Program-made: the position numbers and the translations under genes
NCBI GenBank assembly: GCA_002724415.1
Contig: PBOU01000209.1
Location: forward strand, 1-35,757
DNA: 35,757 nucleotides
From: Planctomycetaceae bacterium
GTDB lineage: Bacteria; Planctomycetota; Planctomycetia; Planctomycetales; Planctomycetaceae
Direction: 5' to 3'
Shown: positions 23,129-31,243 of the stretch, one piece after another
Layout of the letters: each line of letters begins with the position of its first letter
How positions within the stretch are numbered: the stretch's first letter is position 1
The notes under the pieces: generated by a model
Databases searched by the model: none
The model's input: only the letters and a program-made list of their open reading frames with translations
Told to the model about the DNA's origin: nothing

Positions 23129-23326
23129 ATGGCCGAAGGCACGATCAAGAGACTGACTGACAAGGGTTTTGGATTTATCGAGGACGGCTCTGGCACCGAT
23201 GTGTTCTTTCACATGTCGGCAGTTGAGGGAATCCAGTACGATGACCTGCAGGAAGGTCAACAGGTTACCTACAACGTGGGCACCGGTCCCAAGGGACCGC
23301 GCGCCGAGAACGTTCGGGTCAACTAA
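23129..23326 (+). CDS. cold shock domain protein (CspA family)
   Basis: A 65-residue single cold shock domain that binds single-stranded RNA and DNA and melts secondary structure in mRNA. RNP1 (KGFGFI, 12-17) and RNP2 (DVFFH, 24-28) are both intact, and the length is standard for the family. The N-terminus MAEGTIKRLTDKG lacks the usual Trp of the GxVKWF motif, which is common in divergent family members. The ATG is preceded by a purine-rich GGACGAGA stretch. An attenuator-like hairpin lies just upstream, and the small charged protein gene comes before it. The gene converges with the oxidoreductase gene, whose stop is 52 bp away. Confidence 0.95.
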   Translation: MAEGTIKRLTDKGFGFIEDGSGTDVFFHMSAVEGIQYDDLQEGQQVTYNVGTGPKGPRAENVRVN

Positions 23327-23378
23327 AGCCAACTCGGCTTGACCCGATCTGGTTGATTCCGCGGCGAGCCCCGCCCTG

Positions 23379-24371
23379 TCACTGTGACGGACGGACCGCC
23401 GCCGTCAGCCGCTCCATCCACTCTTGAACCTGGATGGCGTCCTTGAATGTGGCCCCAACCGGGACCACTTGGTGCCCCTGCGCGACGCGGCAGAAGCAGC
23501 GCAGTTCCTCGGCCAGCATTCCAGTAGCGCCCTCCGGGTCGGTTCGGATTTCCAGGGCCATCGGCCACTCGGACCGGTCTCCCCAGACCTCCACGGGGCG
23601 CGGATTGGCCTCGGCCCGGGCTGCCCAACCGGCGCCGAAAACCTCCATCCGATCAATCCCGCGGGGCGGCATGCCCTCGGGAGTCAGGTACGAAGCGGAG
23701 AACGAGGCCAGGGGACCGTTCTCCCACTGCACCTGTGCCAGTGCCAGATCGATCGCCCCATCTGGCGTCCGGTGATACTGGCACGACACTGCGACCGGAT
23801 CGGCCCGATCCACCAGGACCTGCACCATGTACAGGTCGTGCACCATCGCGGCATGCAGAGGGTTTTCCCCGGCAAAATCCTGAACGATTGATGCCGGACG
23901 ATGACGGACACAATCGATATGAGCAATCGGTCCCCTCGCGACCACCTCATCGCGGATCTGTCGAAATTCGCTGTTGAACAGCAGGATGTGCCCGATCATC
24001 AGGTTGGCCGAATCGGCTGCCACCAGCGACTCCAACGATCTCGCCTCGGCCAGGTCTTCCGAAATCGGCTTCTCCAACAACACGGTCTTGCCCGCCTCCA
24101 GCAACTGCCGGGTGATCGGCACGTGCGCCACGGTGGTCGCCGCGACAACCCACGCATCCGCCGTGCACTCCTGCAACGCCACATCCAGGTCGGTCCACCC
24201 CGGAACCCCCGGCAACTCCTGCTGCAACGACTCGACGCTTTCCGTCCGCCGGGCCACCAATCCCACCAGTTCGGCCTCGGCCAGCCCGGCAAGCGTTAGT
24301 GCGTGCAACCGCCCAAAACGCCCCAGGCCGATCACAGCGACCCGTACCGGTGCTCCCTCTGATAACGCCAT
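23379..24371 (-). CDS. Gfo/Idh/MocA family NAD(P)-dependent oxidoreductase
   Basis: A 330-residue cytoplasmic dehydrogenase of the glucose-fructose oxidoreductase / inositol dehydrogenase family. The Rossmann dinucleotide motif is VIGLGRFGRLH (GxGxxG at 15-20). The family EKP motif is at 100-102, and H178-D179 in the AAMVHDLYM segment match the catalytic His region. The C-terminal half is the usual substrate-binding beta-sheet domain. The ATG at 24371 follows GAGG; an in-frame TTG at 24413 is not needed. No export signal is present, unlike many planctomycete relatives. It is divergent from the DUF1501 gene at 24568. The sugar or cyclitol substrate cannot be predicted; with GntP and SMP-30 in the window, sugar oxidation is plausible. 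Confidence 0.93.
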   Translation of the reverse strand: MALSEGAPVRVAVIGLGRFGRLHALTLAGLAEAELVGLVARRTESVESLQQELPGVPGWTDLDVALQECTADAWVVAATTVAHVPITRQLLEAGKTVLLEKPISEDLAEARSLESLVAADSANLMIGHILLFNSEFRQIRDEVVARGPIAHIDCVRHRPASIVQDFAGENPLHAAMVHDLYMVQVLVDRADPVAVSCQYHRTPDGAIDLALAQVQWENGPLASFSASYLTPEGMPPRGIDRMEVFGAGWAARAEANPRPVEVWGDRSEWPMALEIRTDPEGATGMLAEELRCFCRVAQGHQVVPVGATFKDAIQVQEWMERLTAAVRPSQ

Positions 24372-24481
24372 CGTGTCCGCCTCGATCCAGTTTCGTTTGT
24401 TTGTTCGGTGCAAAACCGATCGAGATTCTTACTCCTCAGCGCCCCACAAGCAACGTCAGCTTTTCGCGGTCACGTTCCACC

Positions 24482-24510
24482 TTTACCACACCCGATGGAA
24501 GGCGTAGACT
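24482..24510 (+). promoter_or_regulatory. candidate sigma-70-type promoter for the DUF1501 gene at 24568
   Basis: TTTACC (24482-24487, 4 of 6 matches to TTGACA) is followed after 17 bp by TAGACT (24505-24510, 4 of 6 to TATAAT), about 58 bp upstream of the start codon in the 196-bp divergent gap. No clear promoter was found for the divergent oxidoreductase gene. Confidence 0.35.
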
Positions 24511-24567
24511 CGGAGTCCCGAAAGCCATGTTTTATTCGACTGTGCCAGGGACGGGCACGCACCGCTC

Positions 24568-25947
24568 ATGCCATACACACGACGACAATTCCTCGACGGC
24601 ACACTCTCGGCCGGCACTGCTGGACTGGCATTGCCCGAATTGTTGCGATTGCGTGCTGCGTCGGCCGATTCGTCTCACAAGATCGACAGCGACACCGCGG
24701 TCATCCAGATCTGGTTGGGCGGAGGCCACAGCCAGTTCGAAACTTTTGACCCCAAGCCCGAGGCTCCCGTCGAATACCGGGGCCCCTACGGGGTGATCCC
24801 GACCAGGCACGCCGGCATCTCGTTTTGCGAGAAACTGCCGCGGACGGCACAGGTCATCGACCAGGCCGCCCTGATCCGTTCGATCACTCACACCACCAAC
24901 GGACATTACGTCGCCGCTCACTGGCTGTCGACCGGGTACCCGGGCAACATCACGCCTCCAACACATCCCTCTTCCGGGTCGATCGTGAGCCATTTCCGTG
25001 GCGCCAACGATCCCGGCCTGCCGCCCTACGTTCTGCTGTCCCACGAACAGACCCGGAACCCGGAAATCGGCGCCGTCATGGGAACCGGCTACCTGGGCGT
25101 TCAGCACGCTCCCTTCACAGTGATGCAGGACCCGTACCGAGACGAGTTCAAGCGACAGAAGGTGGTGGAGGCGACATCGAACCTGACTCTCGCCGACAAC
25201 CTGACAATCGATCGGGTCGATGACCGTCGCAGCCTGCTGCAGCAGCTCGATCGGTTTTCCCGCAACGCCGACGCCAGTCGCCAGATGGAAGGCATCGACC
25301 GGTTCACCGTCGCCGCACTCGACATGGTCACCAGCGGCCGCGCCCGGGCAGCCTTCGACCTGACACGCGAACCCGAACACGTCCGCCAGATGTACGGCCG
25401 GCACCGGTGGGGCCAGATGGCCCTGTTGGCCCGACGACTGGTCGAGTCGGGCGTGACCTTTGTCACCATCAACACCGCACCCGATTCATTGTGCTGGGAC
25501 TGGCATCTCAACATCGTCGACGACAAGCGGCCCGCCGACGGGTCCAATGGCCCCTCCCGCGGAATGGAACACCATGGCCCTCCCCTGGACCAGATGGTCA
25601 GTGCCCTGCTGACTGATCTCTACCAGCGCGGCCTGGACAAGAAAGTGATGCTTGTCGTCTGGGGAGAGTTCGGACGGACACCACGAGTGAACAAGACCGG
25701 TGGTCGGGATCACTGGGGAGCTCTGATGAGCATCCTGATGGCCGGCGGTGGCCTCAAGGTCGGCCAGGTGATCGGTGCATCCAACTCCAAGGGCGAGATG
25801 CCTTCCGAGCGCCCGATTCATCCCACCGATGTGCTGGCGACGATGTACCGTCACCTGGGAATTGACCTCAACGGCGAGACGATCAACAACGCCGGGCGGC
25901 CAATCCCGCTGCTGCCCAGCGGTCGGCCGATCGCCGAACTGATCTGA
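24568..25947 (+). CDS. DUF1501 family protein, Tat-exported
   Basis: A 459-residue DUF1501 protein with a short twin-Arg leader (MPYTRRQFLDGTLSAGTAGL, R5-R6). LGGGHSQFETFDPKPEAP, GEFGRTP (366-372) and GRDHW (379-383) are all intact, so this paralog has the consensus set of motifs. It contains a YGRHRWGQMALLARRLVESG helix shared with the other members. Its tail, ending in GRPIAELI, resembles that of the fragment at the left edge of the window. No good ribosome-binding site is seen, and a promoter-like pair lies in the gap upstream. It converges with the DUF1501 gene on the minus strand with only 2 bp between the stop codons, both inside a 10-bp palindrome. Confidence 0.94.
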   Translation: MPYTRRQFLDGTLSAGTAGLALPELLRLRAASADSSHKIDSDTAVIQIWLGGGHSQFETFDPKPEAPVEYRGPYGVIPTRHAGISFCEKLPRTAQVIDQAALIRSITHTTNGHYVAAHWLSTGYPGNITPPTHPSSGSIVSHFRGANDPGLPPYVLLSHEQTRNPEIGAVMGTGYLGVQHAPFTVMQDPYRDEFKRQKVVEATSNLTLADNLTIDRVDDRRSLLQQLDRFSRNADASRQMEGIDRFTVAALDMVTSGRARAAFDLTREPEHVRQMYGRHRWGQMALLARRLVESGVTFVTINTAPDSLCWDWHLNIVDDKRPADGSNGPSRGMEHHGPPLDQMVSALLTDLYQRGLDKKVMLVVWGEFGRTPRVNKTGGRDHWGALMSILMAGGGLKVGQVIGASNSKGEMPSERPIHPTDVLATMYRHLGIDLNGETINNAGRPIPLLPSGRPIAELI

Positions 25948-25949
25948 CG

Positions 25950-27443
25950 TCAGGCGACGATCTCAGAAATCACTCGCCCGGCCACATCGGTCAAACGGAA
26001 ATCCCGACCGTTGTAACCGTAGGTCAGCAATTCATGATCCAGCCCCAGCAGGTGCAGGATCGTGGCGTGCAGGTCGTTGACGTGCACCCGGTTTTCAGCC
26101 GCTCGGAACCCCACCTCGTCGGAGGCACCGTAAGAGATGCCGCCCCGGATCCCGCCACCGGCCATCCACGCCGTCAGGCAATGCGGATTGTGATCACGTC
26201 CCGGCTTCTTCCCAGTCTGGGCAACCGGCAACCGGCCGAATTCCCCACACCACACCACCAGGGTTTCGTCGAGCAGCCCACGCTGGGCCAGGTCCTCCAG
26301 CAACCCCGCCACGGGCCGATCGGTTTCACCGGCGAACTGTGAATGGTTCCCCTGGATGTCGCTGTGCCCATCCCAGCTTCTCTGGTTCTCGTTCCCGCCG
26401 GAATACAGTTGCACGAATCGGACTCCCCGCTCGACCAACCGCCGGGCCACCAGGCACTGGCGACCAAAATGATCACACCGCTTGTCACCAATGCCGTAGA
26501 GTTGCTGGACCTGCCGCGATTCGGCCTCAATCGCCAACGCCTCCGGTGCCGCCGACTGCATCCGGTAAGCCAGTTCAAAGCTCTGGATCCGCGACGCCAG
26601 TTCACCGGCGGCCTGTGACAAACCGCCCGGGCTGTTCAATTGCCGGAGCAGGTTCAACTGGTTGCGTTGCGAGAGATCGGTCATCTTTCCGGGCCGTTTC
26701 AGATTGTCGATCGGCGGCCCCTGCGGTCGCAGGTGCGTTCCCTGAAAAACTCCCGGAAGAAACCCGGCACTCCAGTTGGCCGCATGCCCCTTGGGCAGCC
26801 CCCTGCCCTTCGGATCGCTCATCACGACAAACGCCGGCAGATCCTGGCTGCTGCTGCCCAACCCGTAAGTGACCCACGATCCGACACAAGGCAGTCCCAT
26901 CCGCGGCAGGCCACAGTTCATCATGAACAACGCCGGAGAATGGTTGTTTGACTCGGTGAAAACCGAGTGCACGAACGCCATCTTGTCGGCATGGCCGCCC
27001 AGGTGAGGAAAAATCGAGGAAATCGGTTTGCCACATTCGCCCCGACGTCGAAATGCAAACGGCGATGCCATCAGGTTGCCCACTGAATTGCGGAAGAACC
27101 CGGTGGTGTTCTCGAACTTGGGATCAAACGTCTTGATTGACATCCCGTTGCGACGCACCAGTCCCGGTTTGAAATCCCACGTATCAACCTGGCTGGGCCC
27201 CCCGTTGACGAAAATCCAGATCACCTGCCGGGCACGGCCGGAGAAGTGGGTCTGCTGAGGTGCCAGTGGAGCCAGGCCCCGTTGTCCCAGCCCGGAATCC
27301 GCTCGAACAGTCGGACCCAGCAACCCCTCCGAATGCAACAAACCCGACAGCCCCACCACGCCAAAACCGGCCCCGGCTCGAGCCAGGATATGACGGCGCG
27401 ACACCAGGGCCCGGCCCGGGCCGAGATCGGCAATTTCTCTCAT
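25950..27443 (-). CDS. DUF1501 family protein, PSCyt-paired subtype
   Basis: A 497-residue DUF1501 protein. The ATG at 27443 follows GAGGA; an in-frame GTG at 27479 would overlap the spacer after the upstream gene. The twin-Arg leader is SRRHILARAGAGFGVVGLSG (R16-R17). The segment NGGPSQVDTWDFKPG is conserved. GEFGRTP reads GEFGRLP (400-406), a Thr to Leu change, and the metal-site motif reads GRDHNPHCL, the subtype shared with 19751-21172. The tail, LHATILHLLGLDHELLTYGYNGRDFRLTDV (quoted in two parts: LHATILHLLGL, then DHELLTYGYNGRDF), is also subtype-specific. It starts 41 bp after the DUF1549/DUF1553 gene on the same strand, forming the standard two-gene unit. Confidence 0.94.
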   Translation of the reverse strand: MREIADLGPGRALVSRRHILARAGAGFGVVGLSGLLHSEGLLGPTVRADSGLGQRGLAPLAPQQTHFSGRARQVIWIFVNGGPSQVDTWDFKPGLVRRNGMSIKTFDPKFENTTGFFRNSVGNLMASPFAFRRRGECGKPISSIFPHLGGHADKMAFVHSVFTESNNHSPALFMMNCGLPRMGLPCVGSWVTYGLGSSSQDLPAFVVMSDPKGRGLPKGHAANWSAGFLPGVFQGTHLRPQGPPIDNLKRPGKMTDLSQRNQLNLLRQLNSPGGLSQAAGELASRIQSFELAYRMQSAAPEALAIEAESRQVQQLYGIGDKRCDHFGRQCLVARRLVERGVRFVQLYSGGNENQRSWDGHSDIQGNHSQFAGETDRPVAGLLEDLAQRGLLDETLVVWCGEFGRLPVAQTGKKPGRDHNPHCLTAWMAGGGIRGGISYGASDEVGFRAAENRVHVNDLHATILHLLGLDHELLTYGYNGRDFRLTDVAGRVISEIVA

Positions 27444-27484
27444 CGCGAGGTCCTCTTCAGAGACTGCCTCAAAAGGCACATATC

Positions 27485-29398
27485 TCAGTCAACGTAAATA
27501 AACTCGTTCATCCCCAGCAGGGCCTGGCACAGGTCGACCCGGGCGGTCTGAACCCCATCGGTCCGACCGGCCAGACGGTAGATCTGTTCCTGGCGGTCCA
27601 GGAACAGTGCCGTCGCAACCCGTTCGTCGGATCGGGGAGGACGCCCCAGGGCCAATTCCCATCCACGAACCACCGCCTGTTCCGGATCACCGGGCAGCCG
27701 GTCCGCCAGCGACCGCGCGTAGCCCCGCCCCGCCGGACTGTTCATGAATGCCAGCGCCTGGGCCGCGGTGGTCGTGTTGGATCGCCGCCCGATACTCACC
27801 AGGTGTTCGGGCCAATCAAACAGCATCATCGTCGGGACCAGGCGACTCCGCTTGACCTTCAAGTAGACGCTGCGACGCGGAGAGCTTTCATCGAGTGTAC
27901 CCGGACCGTACATCCCCGAATCGAGTCGCCCCGACACATCCAGCAACGCATCCCGGATCGCCTCCCCCTCGAGACGCCTGCGGGGCCTGTGCCACCACAA
28001 CCGATTTTCCAGATCAGCAGTCATTCGCCGGGCACCGGTCCGTCCCTGCTGGCAATAGACGCTGCTGGTCAACAACAGGCGATGAATCGGTTTCAATCGC
28101 CATCCCCCCCGGATCAGTTGCTCGGCCAGCCAATCGAGCAGTTTTGGATGAGTGGGCTCCTCACCCTGGGTTCCAAAGTCGTTGGGTGTGGCGACCAGTC
28201 CGCGGCCGAAGTGGTGGTGCCAGAGACGGTTGACGATCACGCGAGCCACCAGGTTCCCTGCTCCATCACGGGTGTCAGTCATCCAGCGAGCCAGTGACGC
28301 CCGGCGGAAGGACGTTCGCGTCCACCCCTCGGGAGGCTTCACCTGCCACCGCGACAACTGGCTGCCAGGCCGGATCAGCACCTGGAGATATCCTGTCTCG
28401 GCAGCACCGTGTTTCTGGTGAACGTCGCCACGAGACAGAAAAAAGACCTGCTTGTAGAAATGCGGAAAACCGCGACTATCGGCGTGATGCTTGAGCTTGG
28501 GTAGCCCCTCGCTGGTGACCAGCACCTTCTGATCCACGTCGTGCCACGGTGCCCGCGTGGTCACTTCTCCACGGATTGTCGTCGTGAATGCCGACAGCAG
28601 GCGGTAGTAGTCCTGGGATGGGATCGGGTCGTACTTGTGATCGTGACACCGCGCACAACCAACCGAGAGACCCAGGAAGGCCACTCCCGTGGTGGTCACC
28701 ATGTCGTCGAGTTCATCGTAGCGGGACGATTCGAATTCGGTTTCGGTCAACTGGCTGGGAAACACACCGGCCCCCAGGAACCCGGTTGCCATCAACGCCA
28801 GTGGATCTTTCGGAGCCAACTCGTCTCCTGCCAGTTGCCAGGACAGAAACTGATCGAAGGGCATGTCGCTGTTGAAAGCGGCAATAAGAAAATCGCGATA
28901 ATGGAAAGCTGTCGGCCGATCCGCATCGTGTTCAAAACCACCACTCTCGGCGAACCTCGCCACGTCCATCCAGTGCCGGGCCCACCGTTGTCCGTAATGG
29001 GGCGAGGCCAACAACCGATCGACCAGGTCGCTCCATGCCGACGGCGACTCGTCCGACCGGAATCGGGCAATCACCTCCGGCGAGGGTGGCAAGCCCAGCA
29101 ACGAAAAATGGGCCCGCCGTGCCAGCACCCGCCGGGACGCCCTGCCCGAAGGAGACAACCTGTTCTCCTCCAGTCGCGACAGGATGAACCGATCGATCGG
29201 ATTGCGACACCATCGTGATTGTTCCACCACGGGCAACTGCCCCGACTGCAAGGACTGGAACGACCAATGGTCGCGTTCGTCGACCGACACACGTGTCCGG
29301 GGAAAGGAGGATCCGGTGGGTTCATCGGCCAGCAATCTCACCGTCCACGGTGCCCCGGCAACGAACATCAGCAATGCGATCGGCCATCGAATCTTCAC
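27485..29398 (-). CDS. DUF1549/DUF1553 protein without heme domain
   Basis: A 637-residue exported protein. The GTG at 29398 opens a plausible signal peptide (VKIRWPIALLMFVAGAPWTV read from the start codon); the frame extends upstream to 29518 but adds a polar stretch. DUF1549 occupies about 60-310 and includes the CARCHDHKYDPI motif. DUF1553 spans about 370-620 with VARVIVNRLWHHHFG and the TTAAQALAFMNSP segment. Unlike the paralog at 17064-19724 it lacks the N-terminal PSCyt1 domain and its CxxCH heme site, and the linker between the two domains is shorter. It is the first gene of a two-gene unit with the DUF1501 gene at 25950 and is divergent from the GntP gene across a 146-bp gap. Confidence 0.93.
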   Translation of the reverse strand: MKIRWPIALLMFVAGAPWTVRLLADEPTGSSFPRTRVSVDERDHWSFQSLQSGQLPVVEQSRWCRNPIDRFILSRLEENRLSPSGRASRRVLARRAHFSLLGLPPSPEVIARFRSDESPSAWSDLVDRLLASPHYGQRWARHWMDVARFAESGGFEHDADRPTAFHYRDFLIAAFNSDMPFDQFLSWQLAGDELAPKDPLALMATGFLGAGVFPSQLTETEFESSRYDELDDMVTTTGVAFLGLSVGCARCHDHKYDPIPSQDYYRLLSAFTTTIRGEVTTRAPWHDVDQKVLVTSEGLPKLKHHADSRGFPHFYKQVFFLSRGDVHQKHGAAETGYLQVLIRPGSQLSRWQVKPPEGWTRTSFRRASLARWMTDTRDGAGNLVARVIVNRLWHHHFGRGLVATPNDFGTQGEEPTHPKLLDWLAEQLIRGGWRLKPIHRLLLTSSVYCQQGRTGARRMTADLENRLWWHRPRRRLEGEAIRDALLDVSGRLDSGMYGPGTLDESSPRRSVYLKVKRSRLVPTMMLFDWPEHLVSIGRRSNTTTAAQALAFMNSPAGRGYARSLADRLPGDPEQAVVRGWELALGRPPRSDERVATALFLDRQEQIYRLAGRTDGVQTARVDLCQALLGMNEFIYVD

Positions 29399-29544
29399 GT
29401 GTGCACCATTCCGGTGAAGCCAGTCATTGGAAGCGACCACTATGATACAGGATTCTCGCCATCGGAGACCGCTCGCACCAATCGGTTCGTCTGGTAATAT
29501 CTCGACCAAGAGACTCACACCGCCATCCTGTGGAACAGTTCTTC

Positions 29545-31200
29545 ATGGCCAGCACAACGACAATTCTTGGCATCATTCTTGTTGGCATTGTCACGGTGAT
29601 CGGCGGGATTCTTTTCCTGAGACTCCATGCCTTCGTGGCGTTGGTCCTCGGCGCCATTTTTGTCGGCCTGCTCACCCCTGCTTCCTCCGTCGAACGGTGG
29701 TCCCTGGAGAAAGCTGCCGTTGCGTTCCAACCCGCCGCCCCTGGCGAGGCTCCCCAACGAGTCGACTTCAACGGACCGATCAACCAGGACACGCCACTCC
29801 AGGTCGTTCGTTTCTCGACTCAGACCGGGCATCACGAACCCATCGGAACACTCGCGGTCGAAGAATCCGGCAAGTCGGCCGTGTTTCATCCCGAGGCCAT
29901 CGGAACAACCATCCGGGCCGACGACCTGGTCGTCCGGTCCTCGGCAGTTGCCACCGCCAACCGGTTGTCCGGCCAGACAGTCGGTGAACGGGTGGCAACA
30001 GGTTTCGGATCAACATGTGCCAAGATCGGCATCCTGATTGCCCTGGCCTCGATCGTCGGCAAGTGCCTGCTCGACAGTGGTGCCGCCGACCGAATCGTCC
30101 GCAGCGCGCTGGGAGTACTCGGGCAGCGCGGAGCCGGCGGGGCGTTCCTGGGCAGCGGTTTCCTGCTGGGCATCCCCGTCTTCTTCGACACGGTCTTTTA
30201 CCTGATGATCCCGCTGGGAAAGGCAATGCGGATGCGGACCGGCGGGAATTATCTGCTGTACGTCCTGTGCATCGTCGCCGGGGCCTCGATGGCCCATTCG
30301 CTGGTGCCCCCCACCCCCGGCCCGCTGTTCGTGGCGGGTGAACTGGGCGTCGATCTCGGCGCCATGATCCTGGCCGGATCGATCGTGGGCACCTTCACTG
30401 CCGGATTCGGCTACCTGTACGCTTCGGTCCTGAACCGTTTTCGCGATCTGCCGCTCCGGGAGACCGCCGAGTTCTCTCTCGCTGAACTCGAGACCTTGTC
30501 ACAGAAGGACGAAAGCGAATTGCCGGGCTTGTGGGTCTCGCTGATGCCGATTGTCTTACCTGTGGTGTTGATCAGCGGCCTGACTGTGGTCAACACGTTC
30601 CAACTGCAACTGCCCAAAACGGTCCACTCGACACTGGAAACGCTGGGCAACAAGAACATCGCCCTGCTGCTGTCTGCCGGAATCGCCCTGGCCACGGTGG
30701 CCTGGCAGAAGCGGACCAGCCTGAAAGAACTGGGCGGCTCGATCGAACAGTCGTTGGCCAGCGGCGGCGTGATCATCCTGATCACCGCCGGTGGCGGAGC
30801 CTTTGGCCAGGTGTTGCAACAAACCGGAGTGGCCGGCCTGATCAAGGATCTGCCCGATGCCTCCCCGGCACTGATCGTCACGCTGGCTTTTTTGATCACC
30901 GCCGCGGTCCGCACAGCCCAGGGATCGGGCACCGTCGCCATGATCACCGCCGTCGGGATCCTCTCGGGACTGGCCACTTCCGGCAACCTCCCGTTCCACC
31001 CCGTCTACCTGGCATTGGCGATCGGCTGCGGGTCGAAACCAATCGCCTGGATGAATGACAGCGGTTTTTGGGTGATTGCCAAGATGAGTGGAATGACTGA
31101 AAGTGAAGCCCTGAAGTACGTCACGCCGATGTCCTGCATGATGGGGCTGGTGGGACTAATCGTGGTCGTGATCGGTGTCTCGGTGTTTCCGATGGCCTGA
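29545..31200 (+). CDS. GntP-family gluconate/sugar-acid permease with large insert
   Basis: A 551-residue inner-membrane transporter of the GntP family (PF02447), which takes up gluconate and related sugar acids with protons. The ATG at 29545 follows a weak TGGAA; an in-frame GTG at 29530 is possible. Two N-terminal membrane spans (about 5-43) are followed by about 95 polar, beta-like residues (50-143) that ordinary GntP proteins of 440-450 residues lack. The family core then resumes with the GFGSTCAKIGILIALASIVG segment, SGAADRIV, and the conserved FFDTVFYLMIPL and HSLVPPTPGPLF motifs. The C-terminal half has GGGAFGQVLQQTGV, RTAQGSGTVAMIT and a WMNDSGFW motif. Its stop lies 43 bp before the next DUF1501 start, so the two may be co-transcribed. 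Confidence 0.92.
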   Translation: MASTTTILGIILVGIVTVIGGILFLRLHAFVALVLGAIFVGLLTPASSVERWSLEKAAVAFQPAAPGEAPQRVDFNGPINQDTPLQVVRFSTQTGHHEPIGTLAVEESGKSAVFHPEAIGTTIRADDLVVRSSAVATANRLSGQTVGERVATGFGSTCAKIGILIALASIVGKCLLDSGAADRIVRSALGVLGQRGAGGAFLGSGFLLGIPVFFDTVFYLMIPLGKAMRMRTGGNYLLYVLCIVAGASMAHSLVPPTPGPLFVAGELGVDLGAMILAGSIVGTFTAGFGYLYASVLNRFRDLPLRETAEFSLAELETLSQKDESELPGLWVSLMPIVLPVVLISGLTVVNTFQLQLPKTVHSTLETLGNKNIALLLSAGIALATVAWQKRTSLKELGGSIEQSLASGGVIILITAGGGAFGQVLQQTGVAGLIKDLPDASPALIVTLAFLITAAVRTAQGSGTVAMITAVGILSGLATSGNLPFHPVYLALAIGCGSKPIAWMNDSGFWVIAKMSGMTESEALKYVTPMSCMMGLVGLIVVVIGVSVFPMA

Positions 31201-31209
31201 AACTACGTG

Positions 31210-31215
31210 TATACT
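31210..31215 (+). promoter_or_regulatory. candidate -10 element upstream of the DUF1501 gene at 31244
   Basis: TATACT (5 of 6 matches to TATAAT) lies 29 nt before the start codon, just after the GntP stop. The best -35 (TTTCCG, 31186-31191, 18-bp spacer) is poor, so a separate promoter is only possible. Confidence 0.25.
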
Positions 31216-31243
31216 GTCGTTTCCACTGGAGGCGAGATCGACA

